The notes beneath the pieces are model-generated. The model was not told where the DNA came from. It worked only from the letters and a program-made list of their open reading frames with translations, and searched no databases. A DNA stretch of 64,000 bases, from contig CALWKB010000083.1 in assembly GCA_944381125.1 (NCBI GenBank), forward strand, positions 1 through 64,000, in the 5' to 3' direction. Made by a program: the position numbers and the translations under genes. Numbering within the stretch: the stretch's first letter is position 1; the number at the start of each line of letters is the position of its first letter. The DNA comes from an uncultured Mediterraneibacter sp. GTDB taxonomy: Bacteria; Bacillota; Clostridia; Lachnospirales; Lachnospiraceae. This document shows positions 51,224-59,399 of the stretch, in pieces.

Positions 51224-53293
51224 TTATAAAGTGGTTTCCAGCATGATCTGATTCATTTTACTGTCGATCCACTTTTTCAGTCCTGCATGTTCCGGAGATT
51301 TAAGCTCCGGGTCCGCACTCAGTATCATATCCGCCGCCGAGCCGGCCGCCTGAAGAAGTTTTGCGTCCTGAAAGATATCCGCGACCTGAAAATTCAGTAT
51401 GCCGCTCTGGCGGATGCCGAACAGATCGCCGGGGCCGCGCAGACGAAGATCTTCTCCTGCGATGAAAAAGCCGTCGTTGGAACGGTTCAGTATTTCAAGC
51501 CGTTCTTTTGTCTCTTTTGATCTGGAAGGCGACATAAAGATGCAGTAGGACTGATATTTTCCTCTGCCTACGCGCCCTCTGAGCTGATGGAGCTGGGCCA
51601 GACCGAAACGCTCTGCGTTCTCAATCAGAATTACAGTCGCATTCGGAACGTCAATGCCTACTTCAACGACGGTTGTGGAAACAAGAATCTGTATTTCATT
51701 ACGGCTGAAACTGTCCATAACTTCATCTTTTTCCTGCTGCTTCATTCGTCCGTGAAGGCATCCGACGCGTATCTGACTTCCCATCGCTTCAGACAGCGAG
51801 GCGGAATAGTCAAGAACGTTTTCCGCTTCCATACTTTCGCTTTCCTCTACCATGGGGCAGATGACGTAGCATTGACGGCCTTCGGCAACCTGTTTTTTCA
51901 TAAAACGATACGCCGTTTCTCTGTAGCCTGTATCAACTACGCAGTTTTTGATCGGAAGACGGTTTTTCGGCATCTCGTCAATAACCGAAATATCCAGGTC
52001 TCCATAAAGAATAATGGCCAGTGTCCGCGGGATAGGCGTGGCGCTCATAACAAGAATATGAGGCGTATGCCCCTTTCCGGCAAGCGCTTCCCTCTGCCGT
52101 ACTCCGAACCGGTGCTGCTCGTCCGTCACGACGAGCGCGAGATTATTATAATCAACTTTTTCCTGAATCAGCGCATGCGTTCCGATAATTACTGCCGCCC
52201 TGCCTTCCCGTATCATGCCGTATACTTCTTTCTTCTGCGCCGCCGTCATGGAGCCGGTGAGCAGAACAGCTTTCAGTGGAATCGAATATTTGTCCAGCAT
52301 GCCGCTTATATTTTCATAGTGCTGTCTGGCCAGTACTTCCGTCGGCGCCATCAGAGCTCCCTGGCAGCCGTTGAGTCCGGCAAGAAGCAGCGCAAGAAAC
52401 GCCACCACTGTTTTTCCGGAACCGACGTCGCCCTGTACAAGACGGGACATAACTGTTTTCCCCTGCATGTCAGAACGGATTTCATGCCATACCTTTTCCT
52501 GTGCTTTTGTAAGCCGGTAGGGAAGCTGATCCAGAAATGTGTTTATCAGCGGATGATCCGGCAGAGAAAACGGGGTTTCAGCCCTGGCTTCCGAATGCTT
52601 TGTCATGCGCAGAGTCAGAATAAAGACCAGAAATTCCTCAAATACGATTCTTTCACGGGCCCTTGCGAAAGCCTCTCTGCTTTTCGGAAAGTGCATTTCC
52701 CCAAGAGCCTGTTCCCACTGAAGCAGGCCGTATTGGTTTTCCACTTCATGAGGCAGAATATCCTCTGTCGTGCCGACAGAGGATAATGCCTGTTTTACCG
52801 CCCGTATAACGGTGTTATTGGTCAGGCCGGCCGTCAGAGAATAGACCGGCTGCATGGAATGAAGTTTTTCGTCATATTTTGATGCGGGATAATAGATCTC
52901 CGGATGCTCCATCACAAGAGAATCCCGCCTGCGGACAACCCGCCCCCTGAGCGTAATCGTCCCGCCTTTCCCGAGTGTGCCTCGCAGAAAAGGCATTCGG
53001 AACCAGATTACTTTCAGAGTGCCGCCTGAGTCCTTTAAGAAAAGGGTCGTAATCGGGATCCGCTGATTCCCGGACACCTGTATCCGGCCGGATACAACGC
53101 CTGTTACCGCGGAAATTTTTCCTTCTTCCAGTTCGCTGATCGGAACGGGTTCTTCAAAAATGTCGTATCCTCTCGGATAAAAGCGAAGCAGTTCGCCGAT
53201 GGTGCGCACACCGATCCGCGCGAACAGAGCTTCTGTTTTTTCACCGATTCCTTTCAGTTTTCCGATGCTGCTTCTCTCGTTCATATTACTCAC
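51224..53293 (-). CDS. recG: ATP-dependent DNA helicase RecG
   Basis: RecG remodels stalled forks and Holliday junctions. The 689-residue protein has the N-terminal wedge/OB domain (about 60-150) and helicase motifs in order: Gly-Asp-Val-Gly-Ser-Gly-Lys-Thr-Val near 290, Asp-Glu-Gln-His-Arg near 392, Ser-Ala-Thr-Pro-Ile-Pro-Arg near 420 and Gln-Leu-Arg-Gly-Arg-Val-Gly-Arg near 590. It starts three bases after fakA ends. Confidence 0.97.
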   Translation of the reverse strand: MSNMNERSSIGKLKGIGEKTEALFARIGVRTIGELLRFYPRGYDIFEEPVPISELEEGKISAVTGVVSGRIQVSGNQRIPITTLFLKDSGGTLKVIWFRMPFLRGTLGKGGTITLRGRVVRRRDSLVMEHPEIYYPASKYDEKLHSMQPVYSLTAGLTNNTVIRAVKQALSSVGTTEDILPHEVENQYGLLQWEQALGEMHFPKSREAFARARERIVFEEFLVFILTLRMTKHSEARAETPFSLPDHPLINTFLDQLPYRLTKAQEKVWHEIRSDMQGKTVMSRLVQGDVGSGKTVVAFLALLLAGLNGCQGALMAPTEVLARQHYENISGMLDKYSIPLKAVLLTGSMTAAQKKEVYGMIREGRAAVIIGTHALIQEKVDYNNLALVVTDEQHRFGVRQREALAGKGHTPHILVMSATPIPRTLAIILYGDLDISVIDEMPKNRLPIKNCVVDTGYRETAYRFMKKQVAEGRQCYVICPMVEESESMEAENVLDYSASLSEAMGSQIRVGCLHGRMKQQEKDEVMDSFSRNEIQILVSTTVVEVGIDVPNATVILIENAERFGLAQLHQLRGRVGRGKYQSYCIFMSPSRSKETKERLEILNRSNDGFFIAGEDLRLRGPGDLFGIRQSGILNFQVADIFQDAKLLQAAGSAADMILSADPELKSPEHAGLKKWIDSKMNQIMLETTL

Positions 53294-53296
53294 GAT

Positions 53297-54970
53297 TTAC
53301 TCTACAGAAAGTACATAATAGTAAATCGGCTGACCGCCGGAATGGAGGTCAACGTCAACGTCCGGATAAAGCTCTTCTACTGCCTGCGCGAAGTTTTCCG
53401 CGTCTTCCTCCGCAACGTCCTGTCCGTAATAAAGACTGATCAGTTCAGAATTTTCATCGACAAGATTTGCAAGCATTTCTTTTGCGGCGTCTTCAACGGA
53501 CTGGCTGACTGCCAGGATGCCCTGGTCGCCGATGCCCATGATATCGCCTTCATGAATCTCTTTATCGTCAATGTGCGTGTCGCGCACGGCATAGGTTACC
53601 TGTCCGGTTTTTACGTGGGCAATGCCCTCTTTCATCGCTTCAATGTTTGTATCCACGTCCGCCTCCGGCATATAACTGATCACGGCCGTAATTCCCTGCG
53701 GCACTGTTTTTGTCGGAATTACGATAATATCTTTGTCTTTCGTAAGGCTCTGCGCCTGGTTTGCCGCAAGAATAATATTTTTGTTGTTCGGGAAGATGAA
53801 AATATGGTCCGCGTTTACATTGTCGATCGCAGTCAGCATATCATCCGTACTCGGATTCATTGTCTGCCCGCCTTCGATAATATAATCGACGCCGAGTTCA
53901 CGGAAGATTTCATTCATACCGTCGCCAATGGATACGGCGATAAAACCTACCGGCTTTCTGGTCTCTTTTTCCTTTTTGAGTTCGGCTGCCCGGGCCTGCT
54001 GTTTCGCGACATTTTCCGCGTCGCGGATCAGTTTTTCCTGATGCTCTTCACGCATATTGTCAATTTTCATTCTTGAAAGCTGTCCGTAGGTAAGAGCCTT
54101 CTGGATCGCAAGACCGGGATCATTTGTATGAACATGAATTTTCACTATATCATCATCCGCCACGCATACAATGGAATCGCCGATTGATTCAAGATAGCCT
54201 TTGAACTCCGTCTCGTCCTTTTCTGTAAAAGGTTTTTCTGTCATGATAATAAATTCCGTACAGTATCCGAATTTAATATCCGCCTCTGCCTGCTGGGAAG
54301 GTTTAACCATCTTTGTCCCGGCGCTGGCGTCAATGGCAGTATAATCAATCTCTTTGCCGGAAAAAGCGTCGTAGGCGCCGTGAAGAATTTCAATCAGGCC
54401 CTGTCCGCCGGAATCCACAACGCCCGCTTCTTTCAGGACCGGAAGCATTTCCGGAGTCTGTGCCAGCACTTCTTCCGCGTAACGGATAATCTCCGGAATA
54501 AATATTTCCAGATCTTCCGTAGTCTCCGCCAGTTCGCCCGCCTTCTGAGCGATTCCCTTCGCGACGGTGAGAATGGTTCCCTCTTTCGGCTTCATTACGG
54601 CTTTGTATGCCGTGGCGGTTGCCCGTTCGCATGCCCTGGCCAGAATCGGCACGTCAATTTCGTCATAGTCGCGGATCTCTTTTGTAAATCCTCTTAAAAG
54701 CTGCGAAAGAATTACTCCGGAATTTCCGCGGGCGCCCCGGAGCGAGCCGGAGGAAATTGCTTTTGCAGTGGAAAGCATGTCCGGATTTTCAATGGCTTTT
54801 ACTTCTTTTGCCGCTGACATGATTGTCAGGGTCATATTTGTACCTGTATCTCCGTCCGGCACCGGAAATACATTTAATTCATTGATGACTTCTTTTTTTG
54901 CTTCCAGATTTGCCGCGCCGGCAAGAAACATCTTCTGAAGCATCTGTGTATTTATCGTCTTAACAGCCAC
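53297..54970 (-). CDS. fakA: FakA-type DAK2-domain kinase subunit
   Basis: FakA (YloV) is the ATP-binding subunit of fatty-acid kinase, which phosphorylates acyl groups presented by DegV-like FakB proteins. The 557-residue protein begins at GTG 54970 after AAGGAGGAT. The DAK2 N-terminus has Val-Pro-Asp-Gly-Asp-Thr-Gly-Thr-Asn-Met near 37-46 and Gly-Ala-Arg-Gly-Asn-Ser-Gly-Val near 79-86. The C-terminal EDD-like part completes the family architecture. Gene order asp23-fakA-recG is normal for Firmicutes. No FakB gene is seen nearby. Confidence 0.9.
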   Translation of the reverse strand: MAVKTINTQMLQKMFLAGAANLEAKKEVINELNVFPVPDGDTGTNMTLTIMSAAKEVKAIENPDMLSTAKAISSGSLRGARGNSGVILSQLLRGFTKEIRDYDEIDVPILARACERATATAYKAVMKPKEGTILTVAKGIAQKAGELAETTEDLEIFIPEIIRYAEEVLAQTPEMLPVLKEAGVVDSGGQGLIEILHGAYDAFSGKEIDYTAIDASAGTKMVKPSQQAEADIKFGYCTEFIIMTEKPFTEKDETEFKGYLESIGDSIVCVADDDIVKIHVHTNDPGLAIQKALTYGQLSRMKIDNMREEHQEKLIRDAENVAKQQARAAELKKEKETRKPVGFIAVSIGDGMNEIFRELGVDYIIEGGQTMNPSTDDMLTAIDNVNADHIFIFPNNKNIILAANQAQSLTKDKDIIVIPTKTVPQGITAVISYMPEADVDTNIEAMKEGIAHVKTGQVTYAVRDTHIDDKEIHEGDIMGIGDQGILAVSQSVEDAAKEMLANLVDENSELISLYYGQDVAEEDAENFAQAVEELYPDVDVDLHSGGQPIYYYVLSVE

Positions 54971-54983
54971 GATAAGATCCTCC

Positions 54984-55346
54984 TTAATCTATCACTCTCA
55001 CACCTTCGACGAAGATGTTGATTTTCTCAACCGACATTCCGGTAAATTCCTCAACTTTATATTTCACGTTGCTCATCAGGTTGTCGGAGACAGAAAGAAT
55101 ATTTACTCCATAAGAGACGATCACATGAAAATTGAGGGTAATGGCGTTGTCTTCCGAGAGCTCCACCTGGATGCCGTGCGTGAGGCTGTCTCTTTTCAGA
55201 AGACGGACCAGTCCGTCCTTCATGCTGACGGCGGCCATGCCTACGATGCCGAAACATTCCACAGCCACGGAACCCGCGTATTTGGTGATCACTTCTGGAT
55301 TGACAGTAATGATTCCAAGATTTGTGCTCATACTTCCTTTCATCAT
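54984..55346 (-). CDS. Asp23/Gls24-family envelope stress protein
   Basis: The 120-residue protein (YloU type) has the Asp23 fold with Asn-Pro-Glu-Val-Ile, Val-Glu-Cys-Phe-Gly-Ile-Val-Gly-Met near 30-38 and Val-Ile-Val-Ser-Tyr-Gly-Val-Asn near 77-84. GGAGGTAAT precedes the ATG at 55346. Members anchor at the membrane or regulate FakA-type partners. A divergent promoter separates it from rpmB. Confidence 0.92.
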   Translation of the reverse strand: MMKGSMSTNLGIITVNPEVITKYAGSVAVECFGIVGMAAVSMKDGLVRLLKRDSLTHGIQVELSEDNAITLNFHVIVSYGVNILSVSDNLMSNVKYKVEEFTGMSVEKINIFVEGVRVID

Positions 55347-55394
55347 ATATTACCTCCAGTTCTTATATGGATTTTTACCATAAATAACATGATT

Positions 55395-55423
55395 ATTATA
55401 CTATCACTTCATAGATTTTACAA
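55395..55423 (-). promoter_or_regulatory. Promoter of the asp23-fakA-recG operon
   Basis: On the - strand, TTGTAA (55423-55418) and TATAAT (55400-55395) are 17 bases apart. Confidence 0.78.
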
Positions 55424-55450
55424 TACAGATTCGTTTTTTTTAAAAAATAC

Positions 55451-55479
55451 TTGCAATAGGAGAATGTTTCTGATAGAAT
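55451..55479 (+). promoter_or_regulatory. Promoter of rpmB
   Basis: TTGCAA (55451-55456) and TAGAAT (55474-55479) are 17 bases apart, back to back with the asp23 promoter. Confidence 0.75.
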
Positions 55480-55530
55480 ATCATTGTTATGAGTCTATAC
55501 GACCAGTTCAGATTGTTAGGAGGTGCAGTC

Positions 55531-55716
55531 ATGGCAAAATGTGCTATTTGTGAAAAGGGCGCTCACTTTGGTAACAACGTAAGCCACTCTCATAGAAAAA
55601 CACCAAAAATGTGGAAATCAAATGTGAAATCCGTCAGAGTAAAAACAGAAGGCGGTTCCAAAAAAATGTATGTTTGTACATCATGCCTGAAATCAGGACG
55701 TGTTGAAAGAGCATAA
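55531..55716 (+). CDS. rpmB: 50S ribosomal protein L28 (zinc-binding form)
   Basis: The ATG at 55531 follows AGGAGGTG, giving 61 residues; an ATG at 55489 would add 14. Two Cys-x-x-Cys pairs, Cys-Ala-Ile-Cys and Cys-Thr-Ser-Cys, mark the zinc-ribbon form of L28, which contrasts with zinc-free paralogues some bacteria use under zinc limitation. Asn-Asn-Val-Ser-His-Ser-His-Arg-Lys-Thr is the family signature. Confidence 0.97.
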   Translation: MAKCAICEKGAHFGNNVSHSHRKTPKMWKSNVKSVRVKTEGGSKKMYVCTSCLKSGRVERA

Positions 55717-55746
55717 TCTGTTCCACATATTCAGAAATGAAATCAG

Positions 55747-55779
55747 ACCCGTATCTGCGAAAACCAGATGCGGGTTTTT
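55747..55779 (+). terminator. Terminator of rpmB
   Basis: ACCCGTATCTG (55747-55757) pairs with CAGATGCGGGT (55765-55775) with one G-T pair, followed by five Ts. Confidence 0.85.
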
Positions 55780-55840
55780 GTTATGGCATAAACAAGTACA
55801 TAAAGAACTGTTCTGCCGCAGCGTTCAAAACCGCGCCTGT

Positions 55841-55978
55841 TCAGCAGCAGAACAGCCTGTATCCCAGTATCACAAATATAAGGAGCAGAATCACACCCCA
55901 CACAAGATTCGGGAGCATCATCATAATGAACATGCCTATGGCAATCCAGAAGAGCGCGAAACCGCATACTTTTTTCAT
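55841..55978 (-). CDS. 45-residue membrane microprotein, unknown
   Basis: The ATG at 55978 is preceded by GGAGCGGAAAGA and the frame ends at TGA 55841-55843. The product is almost entirely hydrophobic, with one or two membrane helices (about residues 4-24 and 27-42), two Lys at the N-terminus and a Cys-Cys end. It occupies the 350-base interval between rpmB and gerW. The remainder of that interval holds only the rpmB terminator. It is downstream of gerW on the same strand, which could link it to sporulation, but that is inference. Confidence 0.6.
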   Translation of the reverse strand: MKKVCGFALFWIAIGMFIMMMLPNLVWGVILLLIFVILGYRLFCC

Positions 55979-56067
55979 TCTTTCCGCTCCGAATCTGTGT
56001 CTGTTAATCTATACTATGCGCGGAGGAAGAATACTATGCCGTCCTCTTCGCATAATACAAATCTCTT

Positions 56068-56466
56068 CTATTTGTCATCATCCGAGTCAAGAATGTCCAT
56101 CACATCCTCTTCCGTCATCTTTTCGTCCCCGCCTGAAGTAAACCGGTCTACAACGTCGGGAACCATATCCAGAATCTTCGTAATTGTGTCCTGGTTTTTA
56201 ATATTTACAAGCTTTGTTCTTCCGTCCTGGATAACGATAACAGCGCTGGGGGACATCTTTCCTCCGATACCGCCCATGCCCCGCTCTTTCTTGTCGCCCG
56301 TAAATGAACCGGCTCCGATTCCGAACGATACGTCTACAAGCGGCAGGATAATCGTCCCGTTGATATGGATTGCTTCGCCAACTACTGTTTTTGACGAAAC
56401 CACGCCGTCCATCCCGTGAAACAGCGCCTCCACGGTTGCCTTAAAATTATTGTTTCCTTCAGCCAT
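56068..56466 (-). CDS. gerW: Spore germination protein GerW (YtfJ)
   Basis: The 132-residue protein has the GerW core: Val-Val-Gly-Glu-Ala-Ile near 29, Gly-Gly-Ile-Gly-Gly-Lys-Met-Ser-Pro-Ser-Ala-Val near 65-76 and a Gly-rich loop. In Bacillus YtfJ is made in the forespore and supports germination. It neighbours a DUF2953 gene, the same order as Bacillus ytfI-ytfJ. GAGGAAATGTACT precedes the ATG. Confidence 0.93.
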   Translation of the reverse strand: MAEGNNNFKATVEALFHGMDGVVSSKTVVGEAIHINGTIILPLVDVSFGIGAGSFTGDKKERGMGGIGGKMSPSAVIVIQDGRTKLVNIKNQDTITKILDMVPDVVDRFTSGGDEKMTEEDVMDILDSDDDK

Positions 56467-56522
56467 AGTACATTTCCTCCTCTTTCATGCCTGCTTTCTT
56501 ATATTTTTCTGCGTTTAAATAT

Positions 56523-57527
56523 TTATAATCTGAATTTTCTTATATGACGGTATGTTGCGCGGACATTCCGGTCAAAAAACAGATTCCATGCCGGAATCAC
56601 AAAATACAGAAGACGTATCTTCCCTGAAGCCGTTACAGTTCCGTTTAACACTTCATGTTCAAAATCCGGCCGGATGTCGGTGTATTCGCCGATCAGCGGA
56701 TAAATAATGCCAAGCCCCGCCAGAACGTATCCTGTATGCGACGGATCACGGAAGCCGAATTCAATATCAGCTTTCAGTTTTTCGGGCCGCAGGGAACGGA
56801 TAAGACGTCTTGCCTCTCCCAGCGTGTGGGAAAAAGCTTTTTTATGAATCTCATCTGTGAAAAACCGTTTAATTTTATCTTTTTTCTTCGAAAGTGATTT
56901 TATCGTATCACATAATTTGTGAAAAGTATATTTTATCTTTTCCAGCCGCAAACAAAATTTTTCATACAGAGACTTTTTTTCCCGGCTGTTTTCCGGTTTC
57001 TCATTTTTGAATCTGTTTTTTCTGTGATTTTCACGGCTATTCGTATTTTTATCCGGTGTCTCTTTGGACGTATTTTCCGGATGCGCCGGGGAGCTTTCCG
57101 ATATGCTGCTTTTCACTTCTCCGGAGCGGGAAGCGGATTTTTCCGCCTTTGTTTCGGTTGTCTCTCTGCTGGTATATTTTTCCGGGGATTTTCCCGGGTG
57201 CGGTCCGGCAGTATCAGAACCGGGTTTTGTCCTCCGTGAAATGCTGTCCGCATTATCGCTTCCGCCGTCGTCGAATTTCTTCCATGCCGCCCGGAACCGC
57301 CAGGAAAGCGTTCCGTTTTCATAAACGGTTTCTCCGGCGATCAGATGCACAAGCCAGTGAAATTTTATCCTGCACCGGACGGAATCAGCGCTCCCCTTCC
57401 AGGACGCCGCGGCCGTGTACTTCAGAGGAAGCAGGATAAGGGCTGCCAGCAGAAGAAGAACTGCCGCGACAATTGTAAGAACTATTATTCCCAGTATTTT
57501 AAGGATAAAGAAAATAATATGTAACAT
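56523..57527 (-). CDS. DUF2953 membrane-anchored protein (YtfI-like)
   Basis: The 334-residue protein has a strong membrane helix at the N-terminus (about 3-35), then a folded beta segment. A charged Ser/Lys/Glu-rich linker of about 90 residues (about 100-190) follows, then the DUF2953 C-terminal domain. The function is unknown. The adjacency to gerW is conserved and suggests sporulation or germination. The ATG at 57527 shares bases with the upstream stop (TGATG); a GTG at 57530 is also possible. Confidence 0.82.
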   Translation of the reverse strand: MLHIIFFILKILGIIVLTIVAAVLLLLAALILLPLKYTAAASWKGSADSVRCRIKFHWLVHLIAGETVYENGTLSWRFRAAWKKFDDGGSDNADSISRRTKPGSDTAGPHPGKSPEKYTSRETTETKAEKSASRSGEVKSSISESSPAHPENTSKETPDKNTNSRENHRKNRFKNEKPENSREKKSLYEKFCLRLEKIKYTFHKLCDTIKSLSKKKDKIKRFFTDEIHKKAFSHTLGEARRLIRSLRPEKLKADIEFGFRDPSHTGYVLAGLGIIYPLIGEYTDIRPDFEHEVLNGTVTASGKIRLLYFVIPAWNLFFDRNVRATYRHIRKFRL

Positions 57528-57877
57528 CACGCTTTACCGCCCTGTTTTTCAAATTCTTCCTGCCGTTCCAGTATAAAACGGCGGATATCTGCTGTTCCTG
57601 TTTTACGGAATGTGTCTTTCGTCAGTTGTTCAAGATATTCAAGCGCATTATCATAGCCGTCCGTTATTCCAACTACAAAGAGTTCCGCATGGTCGAATAC
57701 ATGCTGGCGAAGCAGCAAAGAAGAGAAAATCTCTACCTGGTTCTGCTCTCCCTGGGACAGGGCGACGACGTAAAAGGGAGGAAACAGTCTTTTCTGTTTC
57801 AGCTTCCTTTTCAGCGCGGCCTTTTTATTTTGCCATCCCCTGCTTATATAGAGATCACAGTAATATTTTACACGCAT
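57527..57877 (-). CDS. Unknown basic cytoplasmic protein
   Basis: The 116-residue protein has a Lys/Arg-rich stretch near 20-30 (Lys-Lys-Ala-Ala-Leu-Lys-Arg-Lys-Leu-Lys-Gln-Lys-Arg) followed by an alpha/beta domain with Val-Val-Gly-Ile-Thr-Asp-Gly-Tyr near 68-75. I do not recognise the family. A good GGCGGAGAA site precedes the ATG. It is translationally coupled to the DUF2953 gene downstream, which suggests a shared process. Confidence 0.65.
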   Translation of the reverse strand: MRVKYYCDLYISRGWQNKKAALKRKLKQKRLFPPFYVVALSQGEQNQVEIFSSLLLRQHVFDHAELFVVGITDGYDNALEYLEQLTKDTFRKTGTADIRRFILERQEEFEKQGGKA

Positions 57878-57893
57878 AGTTATTCTCCGCCTG

Positions 57894-59399
57894 TCAGTTA
57901 TAATAAGAATCCAGAATCTGCCCTGCCAGAGAGACTGCCTTCCCTCCGGCGCTTCCGTCAGAACCTTCTGTTACAACGGTGATTACAAGTTCGGGGTTGT
58001 CCACATTCGTAAAGCCGACAAACCAGGAATGCGTTTTGTCTTTGTCGGACATGCTGTACTCTGCCGTTCCTGTTTTCCCTGCGACAGTATATGATCTTCC
58101 GCTTAATACCGAAGCGGTGCCTTCTTCTACTACTTTTGTCATATATTCGGTCAGCTGAGCCGCTTCTTCCGAGGTCATCAGTCTGCGATAACTCTTCGGA
58201 ACGTTTTTGCGCACTTCTGCTCCGGAATAATTCGTCACGCTGTCTACAAGATAAGGCTCCATAAGCGTCCCGCCGTTGGCAACAGCCTGAGTAATCAGAG
58301 CCATGTGGTACGGGCTTGCCATTGTATTTCCCTGCCCCATCGCCGTCATCATAATTTCGGCTGTGCTGGAATCTTCGGAGAGTGTGAACGAACTTTTTGT
58401 ATAACCGAGTACGCCGGGAAGCGACTGATTAAAAAGCAGATCCTCTGCGGTTTCTCTGTATTCCGAAATATCAAGAGACAGTCCGATATTGGAAAATGAG
58501 GTGTTGCATGAATTTGCCAGAGAAGTTCCGAGGTCTTCATGCCCGTGAACGCTGCCGCCGGCGCAGTGTATTGTTGTGTTATCTACGGTAATCTCACCGT
58601 CACAGTCGTAGCTGTAATCCGCGTAATCACTGTTCTGCCTCATGTAGGCCAGCGTCGTTACGATTTTAAACGAAGAGCCCGGCGCGTATGAGCCGTTTGT
58701 GGCGCGGTTCAGAAGCGGGCTGTTTTCATCGTCTGAATTCAGTGATTCCCAGGCGGAATATATTTCATTCGGATCATAGGACGGCTTGGATACCATGGCC
58801 AGAATTTTACCGGTATCTGCCTCCATGACGATTGCGGCGCCTTTATTGTCGCCAAGCGCGTCATAGGCGGCCTGCTGGAGATCGGCGTCCAGCGTGGTGA
58901 CAACTGTATCTCCTGTATTCTTTTTACCGCTGAATTCATTTTGTATTTTTTCCACAAAAAATGCGTTGGATGTGAGAAGGTCAAAATTTTCCGCCGATTC
59001 GAGGCCTGTCCTGCCAAGCTCTGTGTCGCTGTATCCGACGACATGAGCAAATACAGAACCGTACGGATAATTTCTTGTTTCGGTTCCGTCGTCGTTTACT
59101 TCCGTCTCGGCCAGTATATTTCCGTTTCTGTCAACAATATTTCCGCGGACTACCGACTCCGCAAAAAGATCCTGCCGCTTATTGTACGGACTGTTTACAA
59201 AAGTATCTGCCCGGACGATGGTAAAATATACAATATAAATCATAAGAGCGATAAAAAGAATTACAAAGAAGTAGGTGACTCTTGCAAATTCTTTATTTTG
59301 AGCGTGATCTCTGCTTCTGCCGCGGTCTCTGCCTCTGGACTTCTTCGAATTTCGGCCCTGTTTTGGCTCTCGTTTGCCTGGTACTTCTTCCCAGCTCAT
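57894..59399 (-). CDS. Class B penicillin-binding protein (transpeptidase)
   Basis: The 501-residue protein has a basic tail (1-40), a membrane anchor (about 41-62), a short dimerisation module and the transpeptidase domain: Ser-Ser-Phe-Lys at 242-245, Ser-Cys-Asn near 318 and Lys-Thr-Gly near 450. A Cys/His set near 283-301 could bind metal. GGGAG lies eight bases before the ATG. It overlaps the FtsW/RodA-type gene by 107 bases, which implies a partner pair. It is smaller than the PBP2 at 6.3 kb and may serve division or sporulation. Confidence 0.9.
   Translation of the reverse strand: MSWEEVPGKREPKQGRNSKKSRGRDRGRSRDHAQNKEFARVTYFFVILFIALMIYIVYFTIVRADTFVNSPYNKRQDLFAESVVRGNIVDRNGNILAETEVNDDGTETRNYPYGSVFAHVVGYSDTELGRTGLESAENFDLLTSNAFFVEKIQNEFSGKKNTGDTVVTTLDADLQQAAYDALGDNKGAAIVMEADTGKILAMVSKPSYDPNEIYSAWESLNSDDENSPLLNRATNGSYAPGSSFKIVTTLAYMRQNSDYADYSYDCDGEITVDNTTIHCAGGSVHGHEDLGTSLANSCNTSFSNIGLSLDISEYRETAEDLLFNQSLPGVLGYTKSSFTLSEDSSTAEIMMTAMGQGNTMASPYHMALITQAVANGGTLMEPYLVDSVTNYSGAEVRKNVPKSYRRLMTSEEAAQLTEYMTKVVEEGTASVLSGRSYTVAGKTGTAEYSMSDKDKTHSWFVGFTNVDNPELVITVVTEGSDGSAGGKAVSLAGQILDSYYN

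Noticed and set aside
50956..51246. Open + frame antisense to the spore-protein gene
   Set aside because: It is the shadow of the spore-protein gene and the leader region, has no ribosome site of its own and no recognisable domain.
55737..56141. Open + frame overlapping gerW and the microprotein
   Set aside because: Antisense shadow of gerW and the small membrane frame, with low-complexity, non-protein-like composition.
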